DNA of 64,000 nucleotides from Catonia carolina (Eukaryota > Arthropoda > Insecta > Hemiptera > Achilidae), in the NCBI GenBank assembly GCA_035578175.1, contig JAQMRL010000011.1:817501-881500 (forward strand), read 5' to 3'. Below are positions 45,884 to 56,766 of the stretch, in pieces. Numbering within the stretch: the stretch's first letter is position 1; every line of letters begins with the position of its first letter. Both the position numbers and the translations under genes were made by a program. The notes under the pieces are model-generated. The model did no database searches. It saw only the letters and a list, made by a program, of their open reading frames with translations, and was not told where the DNA came from.

Positions 45884-46639
45884 AATACCAAATTTGACAG
45901 TAACGGATCTGTTAGTAATAAACAACCCATTATTTCCACGTTATTAAAAACCCTAGTTGTATTTCCTTATAATATTAAGTACGAGATTTTCGTTTTAAAC
46001 CACTAAAGACCTTTTATTAGAAGGTCCAAGCCGAATGTAAAATAACTCTTAGGATTAAAACAATAACAAAAGGGTCTTACAGTTAAAAGTTTATTTGCAA
46101 ACGGTAGCATGGAATTAGTCACAATCCTGGAGAGTATCAGCAGTAATAACAATCCCGGGCGATACTCAAGCACTCCGGTCGTAAACCTACATTAGTCAGG
46201 GATCGTAGTTCATAGGACTTACCTCCTTTATATGACCCGTCATTCCGTATCTCGTAACTCATTCCAAATGCAAAGTTTAATATAAAGGCATTACACAGGC
46301 AAAGATGAACTACATAATGCAACAGAAGTTTTTATACAATAAGAAATCAATGACGGTGAAGAAACATAATATTGTAATAATACTACATAAAATCCATTTA
46401 TATGGTCACTAAAAAATACAATTATTTTAGGAATTGTTTTTAGTTACGTTTAAAAAAAACTCTATATTAGTAGGTAGCTTACTTTTCACAGTTTGTCACG
46501 TAATGATAACACATATGGTGAAGTCTAATATAATAAAATAAATAACATAAATATTTTATTGTGTTAACCGTTTCTTATACATTCTATACAGGAGGCCGTA
46601 GAAGTTTTTTCTTCGTTTTCTGATTTTTCATTTTCTCAA
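45884..46639. other. No recognised feature
   Basis: A GC-richer patch at 46130-46270 has no recognisable motif. The rest is AT-rich. Confidence 0.55.
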
Positions 46640-47549
46640 AAAATCTGGTGTGAAATACTAACTTAACTTTCTCTTGCCGATGTAAATAATTAACAATATA
46701 ATCTAACATTAGTAATCAAACATTAGAAATAAACAAAACAAAAACTAACTTCAAAAAAATATAACCTTATTTTAAACATTTTAATCATGAGTGAAGTAAT
46801 ACAAAATGAAAATCAAACTCAGTTTGGCTTCAAAGTACGGAAAATCACTTTCACGCTAAACTAGGCTCTGTAGAGAAAAATGCTCTTAATAAACGTTTTA
46901 GATCATTCAATTTCCCATAAATTTGTTTATGTACACTTTTATCGTAAAATGCATACTAAGGTTGAAATCTTAAAAATTCGATTTTTTCACACATTTTCGT
47001 GAAAAAAGAAACAGGAAATAACTAAATACCGCTAAACTAAGCGTTATAAAAACTAGGCTCTGTAGAGAAAAATGCTCTAAATAAACGTTTTAGATCTTTC
47101 AATTTCCTATAAATTTGTTTATATACACTTTTATCGTAAAATGCATACTAAGGTTGAAATCTTAAAAATTCGATTTTTTCACACATTTTTGTGAAAAAAG
47201 AAAAAGGAAATAACTAATTACCGCTAAACTAAGCGTTATACAAAATAATGCATACAATAAAAGTTTTAGGATTTTTTTTCTAATTACCGCTAACCTAAGT
47301 TATACAAAATAATGTTTCGAATAAAAATTGTAGGATTTTAAATTTTCTACAACTTTTATTGTATGCAATTTTCACACACACACACAAACACACACACACA
47401 CACACAAACAGACCAATCGCTAAAAACATGTTTTTTGGGTTCAGGAGGTCTGCAAATGTGTATATCCGGTGAAAACTCAATATCAAAAAATCGACTTGAA
47501 AACAATACTATCCTTTTTATACGTATATTTATATAGGCAAGAGAAAGTA
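46640..47549 (+). repeat. Family F AT-rich repeat, copy 2 with tandem unit
   Basis: Same block order as at 19.2-20.1 kb, but the segment starting CTAGGCTCTGTAGAG is present twice in tandem with a 192-bp period (46861-47052 and 47053-about 47240). A CA tract is at about 47373-47412. A hairpin TTGTAGGATTTTAAATTTTC...ACAA is at about 47325-47360. Confidence 0.78.
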
Positions 47550-48221
47550 AAAATACCTTTTCTCTTATAACTTGTTAATAATTGATATCTACATTACAAA
47601 ATGTAAAACTATGCCGTAAATGCGTTTAACAACTCACTGTAACAATATGTGTTGGAATGTTATCGCTTTTTCTATGCAGTTCTTCTCTTCGTCATACCGT
47701 GTACTGTCCGTCTAAAATCTTCGGTTTCATTATCTTGCAAGGATCTTTCTCTCAAATTTCTTTGCTTTTCTTAGAACAGCTTTCTCCTTCATTCTCCTAT
47801 AACAATTTACAATAGTTAAATGATCAAATTTCCACGAATGTGGACAGAAAAGAAACATTCATACAAGTTCTGATACAAATCCATATAGCCTACTTGTTCT
47901 GAAATTGTGTTCCAATGTAAACGTAGCTTTGGTGTTCACTCGCGCACAGTTTAATAATGTCTGATCTGGTTTGCTTCGAAAGTGCTTTCTTCTTTTTGAT
48001 TGCTTTCTTGGTGATTTCTTCGAAATGCAGCGACTTTTTCCTATCATGCTGTTTTCCACTTTCTTTTCGCTGGTCTTCGGTTGTATTATCTCCCCAAGAT
48101 ACTTTTAGCTATCAACTTTCCCAATATTTACCATTTTCCATATCGTGTGTCTTTGTATTGTAGATCACACAATTTTGTTGCATTGAGATTAGAAAAAATT
48201 TGTCCTTACATAAATTTAGTG
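47550..48221. other. No recognised gene
   Basis: A Lys/Arg/Ser-rich minus frame (47859-48059) and a plus frame on the same bases are unrecognised. The minus strand could be a decayed LINE piece, but no diagnostic motif is visible. Confidence 0.4.
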
Positions 48222-48384
48222 GGCAGCCCGTTGGCGTAGTGGTTAGCGCAATTGGCTTCTATCCCGGGTCCCGTGTTCGATTCCCGGTAAGGTCTGGCAT
48301 CTTTTCATCACTCATTTTCGTATATCATAATCATCAAACGTCTGCAATAGCAGAAATTTCAAAACATTCAGACGAAAAATAAAA
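48222..48384 (+). mobile_element. SINE A, full copy
   Basis: Head CCCGTTGGCGTAGTGGTTAG, then ATTGGCTTCTATCCC, B box GTTCGATTCCCGG, TCTGGCATCTTTTCATCACTC, and the tail CATTCAGACGAAAAATAAAA. It has well-kept A and B boxes. The overlapping 60-codon frame is fortuitous. Confidence 0.88.
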
Positions 48385-49690
48385 TTTAGTATAACAATAT
48401 GAAGAATATAAGTTTGAATATAATGACTCTGTTAACGCTTGATCAATTTACATTTTATACATTTCAAAATTCCGGTGATTGTGTCTGTTCTTTTGTAGAG
48501 AAGTTTTACAAGTAAAACTGATATTTAATATACAAAAGCTTTATTATTATATATAATTACACAATAAATACGTTTTAAAATAAATTACATTTAAAATTAA
48601 ATTATTTACATACACGTAGTATTAAAATATTTACAACAAAAGATAAACCTATTTCATGTGGTTTACGAGGACAATTAGTTTAATAAGATGAGTGGCATTA
48701 TAAAGATTGTCTGAATTTATTTAAATATTTATACAAAAAGGACCTTTTTATGGTGTTTATATAGGCTTTTAAGAATTAATCTTTCTCATTGAAAAATATA
48801 CTGAAGACCTACCAACGGTACAAGCGGTCAAAAAGAAACGGTGAAACATAAAAATAAAAAAGACCATTGTGAATGCGTGTCTCAATGAATAGAACATGAT
48901 TATCATTCGGAATTGAGTAACAAGAAGTAGAAAAAGAAGAATATGAAGAGGAAAGCTGTGACGGGGGATAGGGGAAGAAGCCTAATACTTAATACCACAA
49001 CATGTCACCAATGTATGGAATAGATATACATATACTAATATATCCCTGTCCATATTATTTATATTGTTATTATTAATATTATTTCTTCATTGTAGATAAA
49101 AGTACAAAGGTATGTTCAGAATATATTTGAGAATGTTTAGATGAAAAAAGAAGGTTGGGATTTGTTCAATCTTGTTCACATCAGATGACAGACATTTCTT
49201 ATTCGTTTTAAAAAGAAATAGAATGTCTGTATACATGAGATATTCATAATAAAAATAATAAAATCGAATTACTATAGATGAAAGAATTTTTTGGTTATTC
49301 TTTTTGCTTTGTTTTGTATATGGGAATTAATCAAATTTGTTTTGTTACTGGGTTTTTTCAATATAAAACGTTGGTTTAGAAACATGAATTAGTATTTAGG
49401 GTGGCCAAATTAGAGTCATAATAAAATATGTTTCGTTATAACTGAGAATTTAGTGATAACTATGATAACTGAGAATTTAGTGGATGTGGGTACGTAAAAC
49501 AAATAATATAGTTTTGAGAAAAATACTGTAAACATTTTGTGAAGTGCCAGGTTTCTTTCATTTCCGTGCCAAGGTATACTGGAGAGATGACTTGAATGTT
49601 AGTGTGAGACGAAGTGCGGAACAGGAAAGTTTGTCCTATCTACGGACAATTTATCTATTAAGTGGCCAGTTGAAACCTTTACTTTTTGGT
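48385..49690. other. No recognised gene
   Basis: AT-rich. A 62-codon plus frame at 49544-49732 crosses the histone-like stem-loop antisense and looks fortuitous. Confidence 0.5.
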
Positions 49691-49707
49691 GGCCCTGAAA
49701 AAGGGCC
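49691..49707 (-). promoter_or_regulatory. Histone-mRNA-type 3' stem-loop
   Basis: On the minus strand the sequence is AAAC-GGCCCT-TTTTC-AGGGCC-ACCA. A 6-bp GGCCCT/AGGGCC stem, pyrimidine loop and ACCA downstream flank match the element that directs 3' processing of metazoan replication-dependent histone mRNAs (SLBP/U7 pathway, established). The loop has 5 nt where 4 is standard. It lies just after a minus-strand TAA at 49710-49712, where a histone gene would place it. A chance hairpin cannot be excluded. Confidence 0.45.
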
Positions 49708-49709
49708 GT

Positions 49710-49803
49710 TTAAACGGTGGTCGTCTTGGTGAAGCGTCGGTCGTAGTCGTCGTGGAGGTTGGGGAGCTGGACGACACGGCGTGTCGTCGTCCCCACATAA
49801 TGT
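49710..49803 (-). pseudogene. GC-rich stretch, possible last codons of a histone-like gene
   Basis: The minus-strand frame ending at TAA 49710-49712 reads VVQLPNLHDDYDRRFTKTTT followed by V and stop. Its base composition is GC-rich, unlike the sequence around it. The LPN(L)(H) start and the distance of about 15 residues to the stop resemble the C-terminal tail of histone H2A (LPNIQ, then a short basic tail), but the following residues do not match well. The piece is cut off upstream by the end of a family D repeat (49804), and no further histone sequence is found beyond it. The histone reading rests mainly on the stem-loop that follows. Confidence 0.2.
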
Positions 49804-50330
49804 AGTTGTCTAGGTCATCAGCCGAAAGGTTGGCTTGAACCTCTAGAGGCTTCACTAAGTAAAACGAAGAGTGAAGTGGTTTACCATTACCTTCTTCACA
49901 GAGTGGAAAAGTATGCTTATTAGCATGCCAGGCCCTCCGAAAAGCATCTACTTTCCATCCTGCTCAATAAAACGAAGAATGAAGTGGTTTACGCTAATGC
50001 GTGGTTTTGTTTGAAATTGCCTTCCTCTTTGAGTAGATAAGTATGCTTATCAGCACACCAGGCCCTCCGAAAAGTATCTGCTTTCCAACCTGTAAATAAC
50101 ACCTTCACATCATTCCCCACAGGGTCTGGCTGTATAATGATAAAATTCATTACTCTCAGAGGAGATAGCTCTGATTAGTGTCTTTTACACCACTAATTCT
50201 TCTGTTCTTACATTATTTAATCATATAATAGGGTGACCATGTGATAAGAAACAGAAATGTTTATTGTAGCCCCGGAACTAGCGGATCGAGTGAAAATAAT
50301 TTAATCTCTCAACCTGCTTGTTATGGGCAA
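49804..50330 (-). mobile_element. Family D repeat with internal duplication
   Basis: Ends as in the family (5' TTGCCCATAACAAGCAGG at 50330, 3' end at 49804). A 110-130-bp internal segment is present twice (49855-49963 and 49964-50092). The second copy carries a filler of about 25 bp (near 50005-50030) unlike the family. Its 3' end sits directly on a GC-rich histone-like tail. Confidence 0.83.
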
Positions 50331-50730
50331 ATAATAATGTCGGTATATATACTATAAATATACCATACATTTAATGTATTTATGTATTACACTATCATAC
50401 TATACTATGTATTGAGTATGTATTAAGCATATATGTGTCGTTTGTATAAGATAAATAATAAACAGATTTACTTTAAACTTATGACACTTTTTATTTTTTT
50501 TTACAAAATTAATAATTGCATTTAAAATTAATAAATACAGTTACAATTCTTACAATAAACAATATATCCCATCAACCATTTCTAGAATATCACTATAAAA
50601 TAACGTCTAAACAAAGATTATTTAAACAAATATTTTCACAACTTAAAAAGCGTCCTGTTCTTGTTATTTTTTTACAGGCAACGAAATTTAGATTAACCGA
50701 TTTACGTAGATATAACAGTAAAACAAAATA

Positions 50731-51055
50731 TTTTTTTATCCCTAATGTGTGTGCGTTGCAATCTGTTAAATTCAGAACAATAAGCAACCCCGTGACCCAA
50801 TTAGATGAGGATGATGTGTAAGACGTGTTAACAAGGTGCAGCCTTGAACAGACCCAGGCCGACCATTCCTGAGAGTTTATGGTTAATTGAACCCCAACCA
50901 TCAAAGTACACCAGTAACTATTGTCTAGTTTTCAAATCCGTATATAATTAACTACCTTTACTAGGATTTGAACCAGGAATCTTGGTCTCCGAAAATCAGC
51001 TGTTAAACAGCTGACTCACGGTGACGACTTTACCTCTAGACCAACCCAGTGGGTC
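50731..51055 (-). mobile_element. SINE C, full copy
   Basis: Minus strand: head ACCCACTGGGTTGGTCTAGA, GGTAAAGTCGTCACCGTGAG and a CAGCTGTTTAACAGCTG hairpin, with the B-box-like CTGGTTCAAATCCTAGTAAA. The body is GTTGGGGTTCAATTAACC and GGCCTGGGTCTGTTCAAGG, ending GCAACGCACACACATTAGGG plus a short T/A run. At 325 bp it is the longest copy in the window. Confidence 0.82.
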
Positions 51056-51153
51056 AATATGAAATATAAATTAAAGATCTTTATTATAAACATCGGGTAG
51101 AATTACAAGGATTATTATTTTCAACATCAATTAGTTATAAAACTAAAACTGAG

Positions 51154-51317
51154 ATTTTTTTTACGTCTGACTGCTTTGCAATTGCTGCTAATACAGACGG
51201 TGAAAAGGATGACAAATGAAGATGAGTGTTGAAAAAATACCAAATCTGACCGGAAATTGAACCCGGGACCCTGGTGTAGAAGCCAGTTGCGCTAACCACT
51301 ACGCCAACGGGCCGGCC
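51154..51317 (-). mobile_element. SINE A, full copy
   Basis: Minus strand: GGCCCGTTGGCGTAGTGG, CTGGCTTCTACACC, B box GGGTTCAATTTCC, then GATTTGGTATTTTTTCAACACTC, and the tail GCAGTCAGACGTAAAAAAAA. It lies between SINE C (50731-51055) and a mariner remnant. Confidence 0.88.
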
Positions 51318-51359
51318 AATGAGAATAATAAAATACATTTTTGTTACATACATCCTTAG

Positions 51360-51490
51360 TTACTTTTTAACATAATCACCATTTAAATTGAGGTATTTAT
51401 CATACCAAAGTACAAGCTTTCCAATACTCTTCATAAAACGTTACCGCCAGTGACTTGAAATTGGTCTTCTCAGTGCCTTGGAACTCGTGT
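51360..51490 (-). pseudogene. Second mariner-like transposase C-terminal fragment, minus strand
   Basis: Minus strand reads KSIGKLVLWYDKYLNLNGDYVKK and a stop at about 51365, with a frame change upstream (FYEEYWK). The K-L-V-x-x-Y-D-K-x-L-N-L-N-G-D-Y-V-x-K ending is the C-terminus of a mariner family different from the one at 45.4 kb, which ends in DYVEHYC. No catalytic motif survives. A SINE A copy lies 40 bp away. Confidence 0.65.
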
Positions 51491-53166
51491 TATTCTAATA
51501 TTATTTGAAACAATAATAATAAAATTGGTGCCACTGTGATAATAGTGAAATGGTACGTTTGAATCGTAAATATAATTAACGCATTACATTCTCATATCGT
51601 CCACAGTTGTCAACAGTGGTAGTAAAATTGTAATACAACTCTCAACGTAACCACGCGTTAAAATTTTGTAATCTATAGGTGATACAAGTATTATTGTTAT
51701 GAGTCTTCCAATAATGAAGTTAATGAAATTAAAAATTTCTTTCTGTTCCATTGAATTTTAAGAGATTCAAGCAGCTTAAATTATTGTTCTTGAGTCAATT
51801 AAACTAAATTAAATTCCTTATTTTATAACATTTAACCGCTGCGCCAAGCTACCAATTTTGTCAGTGTGTCTATATATCGTATATTATGTACCTTAAGGTA
51901 TTTTAATTTATAATGGTAAAGGGTTATTACGCTTTTTCACAACAGATAAAATGTCTGTTTTTATTGTGGTTGTAAATATAACGTACAAGTTCACGCGTTT
52001 AAGTAATTAACTCAGACCGACCGACGGTTTTTAATCGTCTTCAAATCTTAACAATCTAAAATTAAATGTCGTTAAACAATGCGTACTTTAACTGTTTTAA
52101 AGTTTAAAACTTACACACTCTTGTAATGTTATTCAAATTATTTACGACCAGTATTAAAACGCTTCTATTTATTATTACACTGTACTTTAATACTTCATTT
52201 AAGAAACAAATTACGTTTACGTGCATTTTGAAGTTTACGTTTAATTTATGTTCCTTTCACACTTATTGAATAATAAAAATTTTGCTTTCTTTGCTACCTA
52301 TTAAAAATTAAATTACAATATCTATTTACTATAAAAATAATATGATCTGAAAATACAATTTTCTTTTGTCCTATCTATCATGTGTTATGGGCTACCGTCT
52401 GAGTTCGTACTTTTGATAGTCACGTAAGAAATATTTTTAAAATTTCAGGAAACGATTACTAAAATATACTAGCGAAGCCTAAATTGTATTTCAGTACAAA
52501 TTTTTTTCTTCGGAATTTAATGTATTGACTTTTACATAACTGTAACTTATCATATGTTATTATATTCATTTGATATAAAAAAACGTTTTGCATACAGTTT
52601 ATGATTATAAAATTTAAACGAATTTGAAATAGGCTATTTTAATTTAACGATTCTTAGGAAGCAATTTAAAAATATGACTATCAGACTCGAGTTAAGCTGA
52701 GTCATCTTTTGTACAATCGTAATAGTCAAAACATAAATAAAAACCTTATTACAACATAAAACACTTAAAACAAAAATTATTAAATATTGTTGATTACAAA
52801 ACAAAAATATTCAATTCCGTCTTGTACAATATGCAAATACACAATTTTTTTTATGAACTAAATATAATAATAATAAAAAAACTCTAATGTTGAACATAAC
52901 ACAAATATAATGTGAATACATAAATAAGAGAATTAAGTAATTACTTACAATTTTTTCTTCTACTTACGATATTTCATAGTATTGAGAATATTATACTTAA
53001 TTTAAGTAAGGCCATTCCAATATTGTCTCCATTCCAGATTATAATAAATTAAAAAACAGACCATTTTCAAAACAAAAATATCAACCGAAATACACCGTCG
53101 ACAACTTCAAACACAAATTTCAAAAGAGCACTTTGCTGGCAAAAAACAAGGCCAAAAATAAAGTTG
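51491..53166. other. No recognised feature
   Basis: Very AT-rich, no frames. A GCTGCGCCAAGCTACCA patch at about 51838 could be a lost SINE head but is too short to call. Confidence 0.6.
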
Positions 53167-53271
53167 TGGTCTGGCATTTTTTCATCACTCACATTCATAT
53201 TTCATCATTCTCCACCGTCTGCATTAGCAAAAATTGCAACACAGTTAGACGTAAAACCAAAAAACAAAAAA
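53167..53271 (+). mobile_element. SINE A, 3' part
   Basis: Begins GGTCTGGCATTTTTTCATCA, directly after where the B box should be. The body has CCGTCTGCATTAGCAAAAAT and the tail is CAGTTAGACGTAAAACCAAA. The tRNA head is missing. Confidence 0.82.
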
Positions 53272-53420
53272 CTGCACCTCTTCTTCATTTATGGTAGGGC
53301 ATTAAAAGACGTGTAACAAAATAAAATACTGAAAAAATAACAAAAACTTTACGGTTAAAATAAAAAGCAAACTAAAACAGAAAAAATATCTATTTCAAAC
53401 ATTTTTTCGAGACGCAATAG

Positions 53421-53570
53421 CCATTACAGTAAGTGCATTAGTGACTTCGTTTGGGTTAAGAAATAGTGAGTTTGATCGTGAAATAATTTACCAGATCTCA
53501 GCCGGGCATCGAACCCTGGACTTTCCATTTTACAGCGTAACACTCTGAACACTGAACTACGTAGGGGTAG
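53421..53570 (-). mobile_element. SINE B copy
   Basis: Minus strand: CCTACGTAGTTCAGTGTTCA head, B box GGGTTCGATGCCCGG, AGATCTGGTAAATTATTTCA, then CTCACTATTTCTTAACCCAA. The 3' end is eroded. Confidence 0.75.
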
Positions 53571-54861
53571 GAAAACTTAATGTTAAGTAGCTGCTATTAA
53601 AAAATTCTAGAAGATTCGAAAAAATTTTACAACAGTCGATAACAACATTTTCACAAATTTGTAGAAAAAGTAAAAATAAACTTAATTTTACTAGAATAAT
53701 AGTAATTAATCTTAAATGGTAGATCAATTATAAAACAAATTGTAATTGTCAATTAATAAGAATAACAATAAATAAAAATAACATCCCCACACGTGTTACG
53801 ATTTTAACGTTTAACGGCGTAAAGTTACCCTCTATCTTTACATTCAATATAGTGTAGCTCTATAAGAAGACGTAACAGAGGTCATTTCAAGAAAACGGAA
53901 ATTTCAAAGTCGACTCCAGCAATTCCGACGGATGTTGGAAGTTCGACTGCCCCAAGCGGTTTATAGACACATTTCCTGGATGGTCTGCCGCCCTTTCTTC
54001 AAAACTCTTGGGAGTTACTGCATCAACCATCAACCGTTTCATTGTAACTTCTTAATTTCAGGTACTTTCTTGTTTATTATACTCAACTGGGTAATTTAAA
54101 TACAAGACTAGAGTAGTAAAACTAAAAGAAATAAATTTTATTTCGTCATTCGAAAAGTAATGTCTAACCGTTAGTTTTCGTTGGTTGAAAGACCATATTA
54201 TTCGGTTAGTTATTTTTAACAATAGGCAATAAATTACAACCAAACTTATTTTCAAATATATACAATAATAACATTGTTTATTACGGTATAACTCTATTGT
54301 AGAACAACTTAGCTATTTAAATATATATAAATAAATATAACCATGTTATATTGTAAATTATTCATAAACTAGTATTTTCTAATGGAATTTGAACACGAGC
54401 GTAATAAATTATTTTGTAACTAACGTCTTCTTCACTCTAAAAATTAATTACAATTTTTAAACCACTGACACTAAAATGATTGACAACCTTTTCTGAAAAA
54501 GGTCTAACAATGAAAGAATTATTACATTACTTAGCAACAATATTCCTAAAATTATATCTTTTTATTTAATACTACCATTGCATTGGTCATTCATATTGTA
54601 GCACCTATGACTAGGTTCGTATGGGATTCTGGTATAATAAATAAACTTCCTTAAACTTTCTTTAAACTATCTATCTTTACTTAAAGCATTGGCGTATCCA
54701 CCAAATAGCGCCCCTCAGTAAGCATGATGATGAACTAAAAAAATACAGTTGTTTCAAATTATGAAGATAGTAACTTTTCCTCTGAGAAATATTTTAGATT
54801 TTTTTTAAACATTTCCTGGTTTGAAATTAAAAATTTCCCTGTACAATTTTTTTGATTGTTT
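53571..54861. other. No recognised gene
   Basis: AT-rich. A GC-richer patch at 53870-54040 reads in no long frame. Minus frames at 54058-54255 and 54759-54959 are unrecognised. Confidence 0.55.
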
Positions 54862-55282
54862 TTATGACTGCCCACCAATAACGTTAAACAACATTGCACT
54901 ACCACACAATACAACACAACAGTAAAATACTTCGGACTATATTTAGATCGTCGCCTCACATGGAAACATCACATAATAACTAAAAAAAAAAAACACCTTG
55001 AGCTGACAATACATAAACTACACTGGTTCATTGGTAAATACTCACCTTTGTCAAACGATTCAAAAATTATTTTATATAAATTCTATTTAAAACCCATGTG
55101 GACATATGGGCTTCAATGTGGGGTACATCCAGCACTTCAAACATAAATATATTCGAACGTTTTCAGTAAAAATTCTTGCGGCGGGCCCTGCAAATTCCGT
55201 GGTGCATCAAAAACACCTATGTCTATGCCAATCTTAATATAGACTCTGTGAAACAAACTATATTAAAATTCAGCTGTAAAAA
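54862..55282 (+). pseudogene. Truncated Jockey RT C-terminal fragment
   Basis: Translation gives a string homologous to the C-terminal part of the RT in the full element downstream: CPPITLNNIALPH, then VKYFGLYLDRRLTWKHH, KIILYKFYLKPMWTYG, and after a frame change NLNIDSVKQTI. The intact neighbour has the equivalent CPPVMLNNVHIPQ, VRYLGLWLDRRLTWKHH and LLRLIWTYG, but the two differ enough to be different subfamilies or ages. Several frame changes and a stop (after the LQT segment) show it is dead. Both ends are missing. The match ends at about 55282, within some 40 bp of where the nearly intact Jockey seems to start. The younger element may therefore have inserted into or beside the older one. 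Confidence 0.85.
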
Positions 55283-55488
55283 CTGGCAGCTGATTTTTGT
55301 AAACAAAAGTTGTGTTTACATTTTCGCAGCAAAAATTATTTTAAATATTAATACCAGCGAGACTTTTGGTGCAAACGGTGAGTGGCAGATATTTAACATT
55401 ATATGCACAACATAATTTTCCTATTTTAGTTTACATCTAAACTTTATAGTTCATTTGTTTTTAATATTTTTATCAGTCGCCTACGGCC

Positions 55489-56766
55489 ATGGCCGATCAG
55501 GCAACAATGAGCACGTCCGAAATGTTGTCGATAATAAGTGCTCACGTCGACAACAATTCTAGCGATACAGACAGAATAGAGTGGACAGATGTCGTTCCCA
55601 AGAGAAAAAGGCAGTTACATGAAAATGGGCTGCAAAAAAGTTCAACAAAACGTTTTAGGGACCCTCGAGTGAGAGGCGAACACGTCCCAATTTCAAACAG
55701 ATTCGACCTACTTCCGACTGCAGCAGATGCAGTAGAAGAAAGCGTTACAGGTAACTCCAGTACATCACCCATTACAACAAAACAATCGAGGCCTCCTCCT
55801 GTGCACTTGAAATCAGAGGTGGATTTCGTGAAATTTCAGGGTTATCTCACGAATTTGCTAGGTACAGATAAATACCGCTGTACCGCTACAAGAACTGGCA
55901 TCACTATCTACACACTACATTCTGATGATTATAGGAGGCTAGTACAGTGCCTGCGCACTAACAACGCAGAATTCCACACTTACCAATTAAAGGAGGACAA
56001 AGCATATCGTGTAGTAGTACGAGGGTTGCACCACACTATACCCTCAGAAATAATTAGCGAGGAAATTACGAAATTAGGGTTTAAGGTGCGTAATGTGACA
56101 AATATACTATCTCGCGATAAAGTGAAGTTACCACTTTTTTACATTGATTTGGAGCCAGATAAGAAAAATGGTGAAATTTTTGACTTGTCCGCACTGCTCC
56201 AATGCAAAGTTAAAATCGAAGAACCGAGGCAAAGGCGATAAATCGCTCAGTGTGCCCGCTGCCAACGATACGGTCACACTAAAACCTACTGTAATTTATT
56301 ACCCCGCTGTGTGCGGTGTGCAGGTCCACACGAGTCGAGCTCATGCTCTAAAACCCGAGAAACACCGCCGACATGTGTTTTATGCGGCGGGGCACACCCA
56401 TCCAATTACAGAGGTTGTACAGTACACCGCCAATTACAGCACCGTCGATCTCCAGCATCAACAGTGACCGATACGAAGAAATCGTCTTCAACAGATTCTA
56501 ACTATCCAATCTTACCGCCACCTGGTACCTCTCAAACTCGTAGTCAAACAGTTACGTTACCAAAGACTCCAACTCGTCGATTCTCCACGTACAGTCAAGC
56601 TGTGAAATCTGACCAGAAGCCAGCTGAACACGACTGTTTGCCTACATCTCAGGATATTTCGAATCAGCTTACAAGTTTCCTCACAGAGATAAAAGACCTC
56701 TTCACTCCGGTCATCACAATGATGAGTCAACTGATCCAGATGCTCTTAACCAACCATGGCAAATAA
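55489..56766 (+). pseudogene. Jockey ORF1, gag-like zinc-knuckle protein, one in-frame stop
   Basis: ORF1 encodes the RNA-binding gag-like protein that packages the element RNA. Reading starts at ATG 55489 (MADQATMSTSEM). A variable N-terminal region (about residues 1-100) is followed by a fold resembling the Jockey gag central domain (about 105-240, with a motif YRVVVRGLHHTIPSEII). Three zinc knuckles follow: CX2CX4HX4C beginning at 56251, CX2CX3HX4C just after it, and CX2CX3HX6C ending in RGC. The frame is interrupted by a single TAA at 56239-56241, directly before the first knuckle. Reading resumes in the same frame without any indel and ends at TAA 56764-56766. The full frame is 426 codons including stops. 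As it stands, the truncated 250-residue product would lack all zinc knuckles, so the copy is probably inactive unless the stop is read through or is a sequencing error. Confidence 0.9.

Noticed and set aside
46861..47240. CRISPR-like or satellite array
   Set aside because: Only two long repeat units and no spacers; a simple tandem duplication.
49544..49732. 62-codon plus-strand protein
   Set aside because: It runs antisense through the histone-like stem-loop, and its composition changes abruptly at the GC-rich patch; no domain.
51826..51856. SINE head (CGCTGCGCCAAG)
   Set aside because: Too short, and neither the B box nor a body follows.
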